Source of the DNA: Calamus simplicifolius
Lineage: Eukaryota > Streptophyta > Magnoliopsida > Arecales > Arecaceae
Reading direction: 5' to 3'
NCBI GenBank assembly: GCA_900491605.1
Contig: UESW01001508.1
Span: 1 to 64,000 of the forward strand
DNA: 64,000 nucleotides
Below the pieces are notes generated by a model. The model saw only the letters and a list, made by a program, of their open reading frames with translations. It had not been told where the DNA came from and did not search any database. This document shows positions 47,480 to 57,607 of the stretch, in pieces. Each line of letters begins with the position of its first letter. Position 1 is the stretch's first letter. The position numbers were made by a program, and so were the translations under genes.

Positions 47480-48774
47480 AAACCCAATGGTTGATCCATA
47501 TAGATCTCTTCATCCAGGCTTCCATTAAGAAACGCTGTTTTAACATCCATTTGATGTAGTTCCAAATCGAAATGGGCTACAATAGCTAGGATCAAGCGAA
47601 TGGAGGCAAATCTCACCACAGGAGAAAATGTCTCCTCAAAGTCTACACCCTCCATCTGGGTATAGCCCTTCGCCACAAGTCGAGCCTTGTACTTGTCAAT
47701 TGACCCATCAGCCTTGCGCTTAATCTTAAGAACCCACTTATTTCCTATCGATTTGCGCCCAGGCGGAAGGTCTACCAAGTCCCACACATGATTCTTGGCC
47801 ATCGATACCATCTCGTCTTCCATAGCAGCTTGCCACTCACTATGAGCAGGTGAATCGAGCGCCTCTTCAACAGAAGCAGGCTCATCTGGATCCAACGGAG
47901 TGCAGAGAAACACATTCCCTTCGATTTCAAAATATCGTCGTGGAATATGACCACGTTTGCTTCTCCGTAACTGTGGATCTGGACCCTGAAGACCGCTCTC
48001 AGATGGTGCATCAACCCTCATAGGTGAGCTCCTACTAGGCTCAGCAGATGGTGCATCAACCCTCATAGGTGAGCTCCTACTAGGCTCAGCTTGTGCGCTC
48101 CTTCTGTCTGGTGCGACACTCCCACTGGGCCTAGCATTCCCACTATCTGTGGCGATCTCTGAGATAGGTGGAAAATCTCCTCCCTCGCCAGAGATAGTGG
48201 GAAGGTCCTCCTGTAACTCATACAGGGACAGGTCCTTTCTAATTTCACCAATGCTCGGGAATTCAGTCTCTATAAACTCCACATCTCTGGACTCCATCTC
48301 AGTCATCCCTCCATCAGGATGTGCTCCATACATCACATAACCCTTCGAATGCTCAGGGTACCTGATGAACACCTTTTTGCTGGCTTTAGGACCCAGCTTT
48401 CCCAACTTATGGGAGGCGTTGTGAACAAATCCTGCTGAGCCCCAAGGGCGCAAATGATCCACAGAGGGTCGCATGCCATGCCATAGCTCATATGGAGTGG
48501 AGGGTACTGATTTACTAGGCACACGGTTAAGGATGTAGGCAGCAGTCAATAATGCATCTCCCCAGAAACTAATTGGAAGATTAGCTTGCGCCATCATCGA
48601 CCTAACCATGTCTAGTAAAGTCCTATTGCGACGCTCGGCTACACCATTCTGTTGCGGTGTACCAGGAATGGTAAGCTGCCTGCGTATCCCCTTTTCCTCA
48701 CAGAGCCGCTTGAATTGCTCGGATAGATATTCGCGACCCCTATCAGTGCGAAGAGTCTTTAAAGACCTCGCCAT
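47476..48774 (-). CDS. Element B integrase C-terminal part and start of reverse transcriptase
   Basis: A 432-codon frame continuing from the previous segment. It holds LKTLRTDRGREYLSEQFK (integrase Asp), GTPQQNGVAERRNRTLLD (Glu of DDE), a linker with SAGFVHNASHKLGKLGPKAS, and a variable Ser/Pro region containing a 15-residue in-frame duplication. The reverse transcriptase start follows, with NHVWDLVDLPPGRKSIGNKW, YKARLVAKGYTQMEGVDFEE and MDVKTAFLNGSLDEEIYMD. A one-base loss near 47483 (a T-run shortened by one) ends the frame. Confidence 0.92.
   Translation of the reverse strand: MARSLKTLRTDRGREYLSEQFKRLCEEKGIRRQLTIPGTPQQNGVAERRNRTLLDMVRSMMAQANLPISFWGDALLTAAYILNRVPSKSVPSTPYELWHGMRPSVDHLRPWGSAGFVHNASHKLGKLGPKASKKVFIRYPEHSKGYVMYGAHPDGGMTEMESRDVEFIETEFPSIGEIRKDLSLYELQEDLPTISGEGGDFPPISEIATDSGNARPSGSVAPDRRSAQAEPSRSSPMRVDAPSAEPSRSSPMRVDAPSESGLQGPDPQLRRSKRGHIPRRYFEIEGNVFLCTPLDPDEPASVEEALDSPAHSEWQAAMEDEMVSMAKNHVWDLVDLPPGRKSIGNKWVLKIKRKADGSIDKYKARLVAKGYTQMEGVDFEETFSPVVRFASIRLILAIVAHFDLELHQMDVKTAFLNGSLDEEIYMDQPLGL
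48001..48090 (-). repeat. Perfect 45-bp tandem duplication in element B pol
   Basis: AGATGGTGCATCAACCCTCA and the following 25 bases occur twice back to back (48001-48045, 48046-48090). In the polyprotein this doubles a 15-residue EPSRSSPMRVDAPSA unit in the variable linker between integrase and reverse transcriptase. Confidence 0.95.
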
Positions 48775-48791
48775 CTGATTTTCTACCTCTG

Positions 48792-50450
48792 CTAAAAATC
48801 GTCTGAAACAATCAGCGCTTCATAGCGATGAGAGATTAGGTACACATACCCGAATCGCGAAAAATCATCTATGAATGTGAGGAAATAGGAAGCGCCATGT
48901 CGCGACTGGACACTCATGGGTCCACAGATATCAGAGTGTACAAGCTCTAATGGATGAGAGGCCCTAGAAGCCTTACCAAAAGGCTTTCTTGTTGCCTTTC
49001 CTGCTAGACAAGATTCACACACAGGAAGACTTATCTTGGTAAGAGGGCCTAACAGCCCAGCTGTAGCCATACGTGTCATCCTATCTTGGCCCACATGACC
49101 AAGTCTAGCATGCCAAAGAACACCATCATCACAGGCAGGAATAGAGGCATAAGAATAAGAAGCACACATTTCAACATCAAGTCTAAAGAAACCTTGTGAC
49201 AAATATCCAAAAAAGGACAAAACACCATCCAGATAGACTGACATACGGTCACTAGAAAAACTAAAAGTATAACCAAGTGCCAACAGGGCAAGAACAGAAC
49301 AAAGATTACACCGGATAGTTGGGACATACAAAACGTCGTGTAGTATCAACACATGTCCACCTCGAAGTGAAACACGATATACTCCTACACCCAAAACCGG
49401 CTCACGCAGACCATTCCCAAGAACGACAAACTGGGTATTTGCAGGTATCCGGTGAAAATCTACAAAACCAGCTCGATCTCGTACTATATGTTTGTTTGCT
49501 CCCGAATCTACAATCCAATCGGGGAGCGAGTCAGCAACTAATGCATAAGAACAAACATGGAGAGAGCTTAATATGGAACATACCTTTTTTGGCTCAGTGC
49601 AATCACGAGCAAAGTGGCCTTTAGCCCCACAGTTGTAGCACTTAAGTTTTGTCACATCTCGCTTGCCCCCTCGACGACCTCTCTTAGGTTTGGCTATAGT
49701 TTTTCCTTTATATCCCTGTGCACTCCTGTTACGTGCCTTTCCCTTCCTTTTGTTCGTGGGCCGCGAAGACCCACCAGAAACCACATAGGCCGAAGGGAGG
49801 GAAGTCTCAATACGCTCAGCCTCTAGCTCAAGGTGACGAGCAATATCCTCAAAAGTCTTGATGTGCTCACTATGAGTCATCAAGAGTTTCATCTGACTCC
49901 ACTGAGGGTCAGGCAGTGAACGAATCACTGCAAGGACCTGTTGCTCATCTGTAAGGTCAACTCCAGCAGCCTTCATATCCCTAATCATGTTTCCCATCAC
50001 ACGAAGGTGGGTCGACATGGAATGGTCGGGATCCTTGACATACTGTATGAATCGAAGATTCAAGGCACGTAGCCGTGTGGCCGAAGTCTGACCAAACCTG
50101 ATCTTGAGCTGGTTCCACATATCCTGAGCAGTCTGGCAATTCTCAAAGTTGCCAATAAGATCATTGTGCATGCTGCTCAACATAGTAAAGCGTGCACAAC
50201 GATCTTTCTTGACCCAATTGTCATAGGCTTCCCGATCAAGGCGATGTTGCTCAGTAGTGCCAGGGGCTGGTGGTGTCATACCAGTTGTCAAGGTCTCTAA
50301 GACTTCGAGGTCATTTAAAAGATATTGGATTTTTCTTTGCCACATTTCATAATTCTGTCCATCTAGCTTTTCTCCTCTGTTGAGATCAGCAATTACGGAT
50401 TTCGAGGCCATCAGACACTGTTGGTCAATCAAGGTATGGATATCAGGCAC
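48792..50450 (-). CDS. Element B Gag, protease and N-terminal integrase
   Basis: A 552-codon frame whose likely start is the Met at 50411 (MASKSVIADLN), 13 codons inside. It contains a UBN2-type copia Gag (about residues 20-230; YEMWQRKIQYLLND, DMWNQLKIRFGQTSATRLR), a basic Gly/Arg/Lys stretch, and the zinc knuckle CYNCGAKGHFARDC. Next come the protease site WIVDSGANKHI, the pre-integrase block LWHARLGHVGQDRM, and the start of the integrase core (LVHSDICGPM, FLTFIDDFSRFGYVYL). It ends prematurely at TAG 48792-48794 because one base is missing near 48812-48813. In the + strand the AATCAGCG there should be one C longer to keep frame. Confidence 0.92.
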   Translation of the reverse strand: MPDIHTLIDQQCLMASKSVIADLNRGEKLDGQNYEMWQRKIQYLLNDLEVLETLTTGMTPPAPGTTEQHRLDREAYDNWVKKDRCARFTMLSSMHNDLIGNFENCQTAQDMWNQLKIRFGQTSATRLRALNLRFIQYVKDPDHSMSTHLRVMGNMIRDMKAAGVDLTDEQQVLAVIRSLPDPQWSQMKLLMTHSEHIKTFEDIARHLELEAERIETSLPSAYVVSGGSSRPTNKRKGKARNRSAQGYKGKTIAKPKRGRRGGKRDVTKLKCYNCGAKGHFARDCTEPKKVCSILSSLHVCSYALVADSLPDWIVDSGANKHIVRDRAGFVDFHRIPANTQFVVLGNGLREPVLGVGVYRVSLRGGHVLILHDVLYVPTIRCNLCSVLALLALGYTFSFSSDRMSVYLDGVLSFFGYLSQGFFRLDVEMCASYSYASIPACDDGVLWHARLGHVGQDRMTRMATAGLLGPLTKISLPVCESCLAGKATRKPFGKASRASHPLELVHSDICGPMSVQSRHGASYFLTFIDDFSRFGYVYLISHRYEALIVSDDF

Positions 50451-51478
50451 ATATTATCTTTAAAGCAAGAAAATGACCAGATTGCTAATGTTCATTCTTA
50501 AAAATGAGATCAAAAATTTCGCTAAGCTCATAATCATCACTCAGTTTATAAGATTGAACACAGAATCTGTTATTTTCTATAGAACATATCTATTAGGTCC
50601 ATATTTAAATTTGTCAAGAATATAAATGTTCTGCATGCACTTAAGCATAAATGAAATATATCAGCAGAAAAATAGAAAAAATGCATAAAAATATTTATAC
50701 ACAAAATATAAATGATTATGCATTCAACAGCTACTTTTCTGGCCCATCTCAGTGCCAAAAAATAGGTCCATAACAGTGTAAAAACGGCCCAACAGACCAA
50801 ATGGCCCGTGACCTCATCTTCTTCTTTATTTTATTATACTGTTATGGTCAACAACCCAGGTGGCCCGACTCCTCTGGAATAGGATTAACAGCATCCTAAT
50901 TCATTAGTTCTCCTCAGGACACATGAGTCCAATGGATGAACGCACCCTCCTCTCAAAAAAAACGGTAACTAATCTCCTGCCATGATTTGAGCTTCCACGG
51001 AGGAAGTGCTGATGCTAAACCGTCCGTGGATATATATATATTATTGGATCATGACAATTAATTCACTCTCTTTGATAGACGTACGTAACCGAACCTTGAT
51101 CGAGGAGGAGGAGCAGGCAATGGAATGGCCGTCCCAATCTACTTGGAAAACGCCAAGCTAATAGCTGTTATTTTCTATTTAATTCTTGACTTGATTGCAA
51201 GCTCATTGCCTTCTCTAGAACGGCATCCTAGTGCAAGGCGTCATGCATGTTTGGATAGCCGACACATATTCCATCTCCCGGGAATTGAGTTACCCATGGG
51301 CGGTTACATAAACAAAAGGTGGCGGCCGAAAAAAAAAATGGCAACACAGCTGATGAAGGGACCAAGGTCGGCTGCGGCACCCAAGGCCGCAGCGGAAACG
51401 GCTCTTCCTTAATATAAGAACCGGACTCAAAACCAATTCCCCAACATCCTCTACCGTCGCCGAGGACAACCGATGCTC
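50451..51478 (-). other. 5' leader of copia element B
   Basis: About 1 kb of untranslated leader separates the primer site from gag. It contains short open frames (such as + 51125-51412) with no recognisable domain. Confidence 0.7.
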
Positions 51479-51491
51479 GGCTCTGATACCA
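51479..51491 (-). promoter_or_regulatory. Primer-binding site of copia element B
   Basis: The - strand reads TGGTATCAGAGCC two bases inside the 5' LTR. This is the standard plant copia site complementary to initiator methionine tRNA. Confidence 0.9.
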
Positions 51492-51493
51492 AT

Positions 51494-51842
51494 TGAAGGA
51501 ACCGATAATAAGGAACGTACCTTAATATGGAAACAGCGGAAGAATCAGATCGTCGGTAAACGGGAGCTACCAGAGTTTCCAGGCGTCCACGCCCCTAAGC
51601 CGCAGCAACGGAGAGGAAGAGCCCTTGGCTTACCTCTTTCAGAAGACAGGAAGACCTCTACTTCTGTTAGAAGACAGGAAGACCTCTATTCTCGTCTACT
51701 TATAGAACCAGAGAATAAATAGGATCCTGTATACCAAGCGTCACAGGGATTTCCGAAGAGTCCCCTTACTTGGGACTCTGTGTGGGCGTTAACGAAGAGT
51801 CCCATCACATGGGACTCTGTGTGATCGTTGACCAGGCCAACA
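51494..51842 (-). repeat. 5' LTR of copia element B
   Basis: This is nearly identical to 44826-45174 (two mismatches). Confidence 0.95.
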
Positions 51843-51847
51843 CTTCA

Positions 51848-51926
51848 TATTTTCAAGTAGCTAGACTTTGACTTTCTTGAATGCTTAATGGAATCCATGT
51901 CATTTACATGTGAGGGATTCCTAACA
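51848..51926 (-). repeat. 5' LTR of copia element A, right part
   Basis: The sequence matches 40064-40142 of the left LTR and ends at the GAAAG duplication. Confidence 0.92.
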
Positions 51927-51931
51927 GAAAG

Positions 51932-53263
51932 AACTCTGAAACAGAGTATCTTTCATGGACCATGGTTTTCCTTTCTAATGAGAGCATGGGATTGAAATTT
52001 GTTACATGCTCCAAAGTTGTCACTCCCTTTTGACCTAGTGGCTGAGACTTCGATGTTCGTGGAATCCCACATGGTTCATTGGTCCAACAAACATAGCAGC
52101 CTATGGAGCTAGTGGCTGTAGATAAGGAAAGAGGACAAAGCTAAGCTTCAGATCGTTCAGGCTTGACTTGGACGTTTCCTGGCTTGGTTCCTAAGCGCAA
52201 GGTCGTTCTCAAACGAAGCCCAAGTCTCTGTTTGTTCTTTCTAGTGTGGTGGTGGTGCCCAAACTGGGCTTGTTCATGAGAAAACAAGCAGCTTCGCCTG
52301 GAGTCCTTGGCCTTTTTTTTATCAATCAGACTAACACCTGAACTGAGGAACCTCCCAGTTATATGAAATCCTTACAGTATTTATGAAGGAAAAATAGCAA
52401 AATATACTGCAAATAAAATCGGATACCATCATGTTTGAGATGTGGACGTATATGGTTAAAAGGAAATCAGTGAACCCCATTAGGTTCGCTGGGTCCATGC
52501 TGGACCCCATACCAGTATCACAATGGTATAATGTCGATACATCCAATGCATGGTTTGGTTCAGCATATCAAGTCTTAATTCAATATTGATGTAATGCATG
52601 CAATATACTCTGTACACGATGGTATGCACCGATATATATATCATGACTACTACGGATAAATCGAGAATGAAAATCTTAGACAGCCCAAAGTTTCATAGCA
52701 AGAACTGTCCTCGGGTGGTATTAATTTGTAGAAAGCTAGAGTGTTGTCTTGTATATTTATTTTTTTCAATTCTCAGCCTTTCTTTAATTTTCGCTATTAT
52801 CTTAATTGAAAGCAGGCAAATCAGGTTCTTTAGATTCTTTTTGGTCAAAAGGAAACTGGTTCGGAAACCAAGTTTGAATGCCTGCGATCACGAAACTGCT
52901 AATGTTCTTAGCTTAAGTTGGCATCCTATCAGGGATGCTATATTTGTCACATTCAAAAAGAGATAAAAAAAAAAAAAGATATAACGTCCTTATTTTGCCA
53001 CTGAAACATGTTTTAATAATGATTATACCATGATTAAAATTTTAATCATTATAAAGGTGTACTTGTTTATTTTGTATGAGTTAACAGACATCTGGAACGT
53101 TTTATGTTTGATACAACGACGAGCCGCTTGAGTCTTGAGACATAGTTACAGCCCAACCCTAGGCCCAGCCTAAGTTATTGTATGATCGTAAGTCTAAGCC
53201 TGGCAAAGTTCACCCCAACAACTCTAGCCCACCACATGGTTGAAACATATTGTTGTGAGTCTT
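51932..53263. other. Intergenic DNA; no gene seen
   Basis: This is mixed AT-rich sequence. The 122-codon + frame at 52598-52966 is hydrophobic and AT-driven and has no motif I recognise. Confidence 0.45.
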
Positions 53264-55414
53264 TGTCAGCCCCAGACCAAATATTGGATCCAAAGGTGGC
53301 AACCTGCCATATACCAGGTATAAATATAACACTTAATACAAGCCATAGTTATGAGTCATGCCCATCATACATAAATCAATGGGGTTATAATAAAATGTTG
53401 GATCTAAGTTATTTTAGGAGAAGCTCTAACTACCCCATATTCCCTTCTTCAGTCTTGTGGCTCTGAAAAACATTGTGAGATTTAAATGAGCTCACACTCA
53501 ATAAGTAAGCCTACTATAACATAATATAATCATTCCAGGCTTTATCAAATCAGATTTTCATGTAAAACACATATAAAGCTTCCAATTCCAATACATTTTG
53601 CCATGTTATCAAAACATGCATACCATATGCTCAAAGTAATTTTGGAAGCTTCGTCATGCAATAATCCCAAAATATGCAATGCAATCAAATCCACTGTATC
53701 TATATAATTATTAATTTTTATCTGTCCCATGGTCCTGCACCATATCCATAAATACCCTACTAGTGTATTACTCTGAAATGTCTCCTAAAAGAAATGGTCC
53801 TGGTACCAGCATCATGCCATATATTATAATCAGTCACAGACTCATGGCACATCCTACAGATATGCGTCCTCCATATTCCCCTTGTAGAGATGGGTCCCGT
53901 ATCTCTTAGCATATCACATCATTTCATGTTATAGAGAACTATGGCGACACATAATAGCATATCCTCGAGTATCATATTTATGTCTTGCATGCGATATATC
54001 ATGCATCATCATAAGCATAAGCGTCTCACGTATACAGTGGTTTGAACATTAGCAATTGCATAAAATTATATCAAATTTGTTTTGCAAAGTCAAAGTAATC
54101 ATATCCCATCACGTTTGTAAAATAGCATGTATTATTGCCAAAAGCATAACAACATACTTTCAGTATTAAATCCATTTTCTCATATTCCAAATAATGCAAT
54201 ATATATCAGTATAGCATTTAAATATTCTATAATTTTTATACTTTAATAATTCATAAAATCATGATAAATGGCTTACTTACCTCTTGACGCTAATCCAAAA
54301 ATGTAAATCAGCTATTTGGACACCTAGGTACCTACAGCATCAATTTTTCCTTTTTTAATCTCCAAAATCAACATATCAAAATATCTTCTAAACTTTACCC
54401 AGTCTAATCCTGGGGCCAACTTGGGGCCTAAATATCTCTAAGTATATAAGCCCAAATAGAAAAATAAAAATATCCCAAAAAAACTAGGATCCACACTGAT
54501 CCAAGTCCCATCTTCTTTTTGTTGGGCTCGGCCCAATTTGGGCCCAAAAAGTTAGCCCAATAGGGCTAATTGAGTTGGGCTGAACCTGGGCCCAGCTCTT
54601 CTCCTTTTCTTCCCCCACCTCTCTCTATTTCTCTGTTTCTTCCTCCCCTGGTTCGCCCGAACCAGGGGAAGTGGAGAGTGGCATGGCCGGCCAGTGGAAG
54701 GCTGGCTGAACCCCACTGTATGCCTCTCCAGCGCCGGTGGGGGCTGGTGCTTGGGGCTCGGACCTGGCGAGCCGATGGGCACGCCACTGGGCCCGAACCA
54801 GTATAGGAGCTGGTTTGGCTCCCGTGTGATGGAAGGGCCTTCGGTGGCCCTCTCTCCCTCATCTCTCTCTCTCTCTCTCCCTTTCCTTGTGCGGTGGCGG
54901 ATGCAACGGCATGGTGATGGGGCGACAGCACGGAGGAGAGGGGAGGAAGAGAGTATGGTGAGGGAAGGCTCCTCCCTTCATCCCCCTTTTATCCTTACAG
55001 AAAAAGGGAAGGGGAGAGAGAAAAGGGCGGCATCTCCCTCCCTTCGGTCAACAATGGCGGAGGAAGGGGCGGCGCCTCCCTTCCTTCGGTCAAAAATGGT
55101 GGAGCTTCCATGATACGCCGCATACGGTGCCTCGATTTTCACATGGTGCAGCACCATTGAAGAACAGGGGTTCACAGTCTCCCTTCTTTTTCTAAAGGAA
55201 AACTCTTTATGCACCGTGTGTGGTACAGGAAGGCATGCACCGCACATGGTGATTAGTCCACGTGCATGTGCAGTGCGAAAAGAATAAAAATATCGTCGGC
55301 ATGCAGACCAATCACCGTACGCGGTACATACATCATGCATCGTGCACGATGTGCAAAATTTTTTCTTTTCTGAATGGATCTCTAACTTTTTGGCTTTTAA
55401 TGGAGAATATAACA
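53264..55414 (-). mobile_element. Probable solo LTR of a Ty3/gypsy (chromovirus-like) element
   Basis: The left edge TGTCAGCCCCAGACCAAA, followed by CCAAAGGTGGCAACC, resembles a TGTCACGCCCC-type LTR end that I recall from monocot gypsy elements. The right edge reads GGAGAATATAACA, giving TG...CA type ends on the - strand. The interior has a long AT-rich part with no genes. On the - strand it contains GATTAGCGTCAAGAGGTAAG near 54290, possibly a spliced leader. The right third (54500-55380) is GC- and CT-rich. No internal retrotransposon sequence follows. Flanking 5-mers (GTCTT and AGCCC) do not match, so the ends are uncertain by some bases or the duplication is lost. Confidence 0.5.
54644..54669. 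repeat. 26-bp near-perfect palindrome
   Basis: TCCCCTGGTTCG, a CC spacer, then CGAACCAGGGGA form a 12-bp-arm inverted repeat in the GC-rich part of the probable LTR. Confidence 0.85.
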
Positions 55415-55483
55415 AGCCCATTTCAGATGATAATGTTTAGGCTAAAATATACCTTTGGTCATCAAACTTTGCTTAAATTTATT

Positions 55484-56191
55484 GGATAAACTACAGTTTT
55501 AACCCTTGAACTTTGAAGGGTATATCACTTTTGTTCTTGGACTTCAAACATTTGCAAAAGGGATCCAAACTTTCTATTTTGTTTCTCTTTGATCCCTACA
55601 GTTAAACAATGAAGACAATGTTTGCTTCAGTCCGATGTGGTAGTACACAAAGCATCCATGGTGGCAAAAATAAATTTAAATTTGTAATTAACCCATTGGC
55701 CCATTATCCAAAATCCAATTTAAAAAAATCCTTCCCCTTCCTCCCACCTCCCTTTTCCTAACCCATTGGGGGTGAACGGCGGAGCCAAGCAGAGGAACCG
55801 AGGAGAGGGAGGGGGGGTGGGAGTAGCGGCACCAAGCAAAGGAATTGGATTTGGGGTGGGGGGTGGGGGGGGAGGTGGCGCCGCAGAGGTTGGGAGGGGG
55901 GAAAGGGGAGGCGCACGGTTAGGGAAAGGGAGGGGAGAGGGGAAGGTTTTTTGAAATTAAATTTTGGATATTAGGTTAATGAATTAATAATGGGTTTAAA
56001 TTTATTTTTGTCACCATAAATATTATGTGTCTTGCCATATCGGATTGAAGCAAATAGCGTCTTCTCTGTTTAATGATAGGGATCAAAAAGAAATAAAATA
56101 AAAAGTTCAGGATCACTTTTACAACTTTTTGAAGTTTATGGATCAAAGTGATACACCCTCCTAAGTTCAAGGGTTAGAGATACAGTTTACC
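55484..56191. mobile_element. Inner MULE-like foldback element nested in the outer one
   Basis: It starts GGATAAACTACAG and ends, in complement, GGTAAACTGTATCT. It is flanked by the perfect 10-bp duplication TAAATTTATT (55474-55483, 56192-56201). Terminal inverted repeats of about 280 bp share AACCCTTGAACTT, GGGTATATCACTTT-like, TTTGATCCCTA and TTGCTTCAATCCGAT-like blocks. The core (about 55765-55940) is strikingly G-rich and may be captured sequence. Its only frame (55766-55954) encodes Gly-rich low-complexity sequence. It has no transposase. Confidence 0.85.
55795..55945 (+). other. G-run tract, possible G-quadruplex
   Basis: Runs such as GGGAGGGGGGGTGGG near 55806 and GGGGTGGGGGGTGGGG near 55853 form many closely spaced G-tracts inside the inner MULE. 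The quadruplex is inferred from the pattern only. Confidence 0.6.
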
Positions 56192-56544
56192 TAAATTTAT
56201 TTTGATCCTAAAACTTTCAGTTGTTACAAATTAGTCTTTCATGTTTTAAGAATGTTACGTTAAGATGGTTAAAATTGATAGAATAACCAATATATTACCC
56301 TAGCACGAACATATGGAGTGTCACTTATTGTATATAATAAGTTCACTCAAGTGATAGTCCACATATTTGCATCAGATGGCATATTTGTTATTTCGTCAAT
56401 TTTAATTGATCATATGTAATAAGACATCAAGAATACAACATTCTTAAAACCTGAGGAATTAAGCTGTAACAACTGAAAGTTAAGGACCAAAATAAATATT
56501 GAGTAAAAGTTTGAGAATCAAAATTATATTTGTGCTTAATGTTT

Positions 56545-57607
56545 GAAAACATGTGAAAGTTCGTAAGGCATCAACTTTCTAAAGAAATAGATAAATATCA
56601 AATAATTTTTTTAAAATATATTCCTAAACTCTAATTATTTTTTAACTTATGTAACATAAATTTCTAGGTAAAATAAATAGAAAAATTTGAATAAAATTTA
56701 AAAAATATCATCTCCATCACTAACCATAAAATGATATTTCATAATTTTTAAAATATTTATTGGCTTTAATATATCTTTCATAATTAACTCATAACTTTCT
56801 CATTTGACTCCATTTTGAGTGATTCAAGATGTATTGAAAAGCTAACTCGATAAGAATATTTAGAAATAAATTATCTTAAAAATTTTAATTATAATAATAC
56901 CAATGAAGCTTTTTTATAATAATATGCATTAAATTATTTTTTCTAATATAACTAAAGATAAATCTTGAAATTTAAATTCACTGAATAGTTATGAATTAAG
57001 CATCACTTTTTATTCTTTTTTGAAGATATGCATATTGGACTGGTGATCTTATGGAGTATGCTCTATCTTACCATCTTAATTTAATATGAATATCATGGAA
57101 CTATTCTTCAAGCTTATTCAAATATAACTTTTGACGTAACTATGATTTTTATTTGATTTTGATAGTGCATCACAAGGTTTTATTTAAAGAGCCCTGTTTT
57201 TAAGCATCAGCTTTTTTTATTTGAATAATTGATAGATATAGGAACCTTTACTCTTTAGATACATCCATGCCTTGCATACTTATGAGATTATACTTGATGA
57301 GTATATAATGATTGTTACATCTTTAGCTCAAGAGTTTAAGTTAAAGGCATGGCACCATCAAACTTAAATTGCACCCTAAACTTATTTTGCCCAATTTATT
57401 TGTTAACATGTAACTTTTAATAGGCAAAAAAATTCATCCATTACCCCAATCAAATTCATAGAACTTATAGGACTTAAGTTTAGATGATTTAAAAATTAAG
57501 AATATTGCTTTAGTAGGTATTACCTTTAATTCTTCATGCAGCATATCATTGCATAGATCTCCCTCCTAATTCTCTTAATTTTATATTATTCATTTAACAT
57601 CATGCAA
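56545..57607. other. AT-rich intergenic DNA; no gene seen
   Basis: Very AT-rich with no frame of note. Confidence 0.5.

Larger units (their letters stand above)
44826..51842 (-). mobile_element. Young Ty1/copia element B nested in element A
   Basis: A 7,017-bp element bounded by 349-bp LTRs (44826-45174 and 51494-51842) and flanked by the perfect duplication CTTCA (44821-44825, 51843-51847). I could find only two differences between the LTRs (A/G at position 11, C/T near position 86). The primer-binding site matches initiator-Met tRNA exactly. The polypurine tract, a 1-kb leader, gag, PR, IN, RT and RNase H are all present and collinear, and the coding region is broken only by three single-base losses. 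It inserted into the 5' LTR of element A. It reads leftward, as A does. Confidence 0.96.
39481..51926 (-). mobile_element. Ty1/copia element A, interrupted by nested element B
   Basis: The outer element starts TGTTGTGATTGG (39481) and ends CCTAACA (51926), flanked by the perfect duplication GAAAG (39476-39480, 51927-51931). It reads leftward. Its 3' LTR is 39481-40142 (662 bp). Its 5' LTR is split by element B into 44243-44825 and 51848-51926, and these two parts add up to exactly 662 bp once one copy of the CTTCA duplication is removed. Without B the element is about 5.4 kb. By eye there are about 18 differences in the first 250 bases of the LTR pair, so it is clearly older than B. gag and pol are interrupted by stops and shifts. 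Confidence 0.95.
55440..56536. mobile_element. Outer Mutator-like (MULE) foldback element
   Basis: The ends are inverted relatives: GGCTAAAATATACC at 55440 and the complement AGCACAAATATAA at 56536. Flanking duplications are TAATGTTT(A) at 55431 and TAATGTTT(G) at 56537, 8-9 bp, typical of Mutator-like elements. A second inverted block (CTTTCAGTTGTTAC at 56216 against GTAACAACTGAAAG near 56470, plus TTTTAAGAATG and its complement) supports long terminal inverted repeats. Without the nested element it is about 380 bp and non-coding. Confidence 0.8.

Noticed and set aside
54552..55421. Frames of 70-147 codons on both strands at 54.5-55.4 kb
   Set aside because: They are Pro/Arg/Ser-rich products of a GC- and CT-rich LTR-like region. 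They overlap in opposite directions, with no domain.
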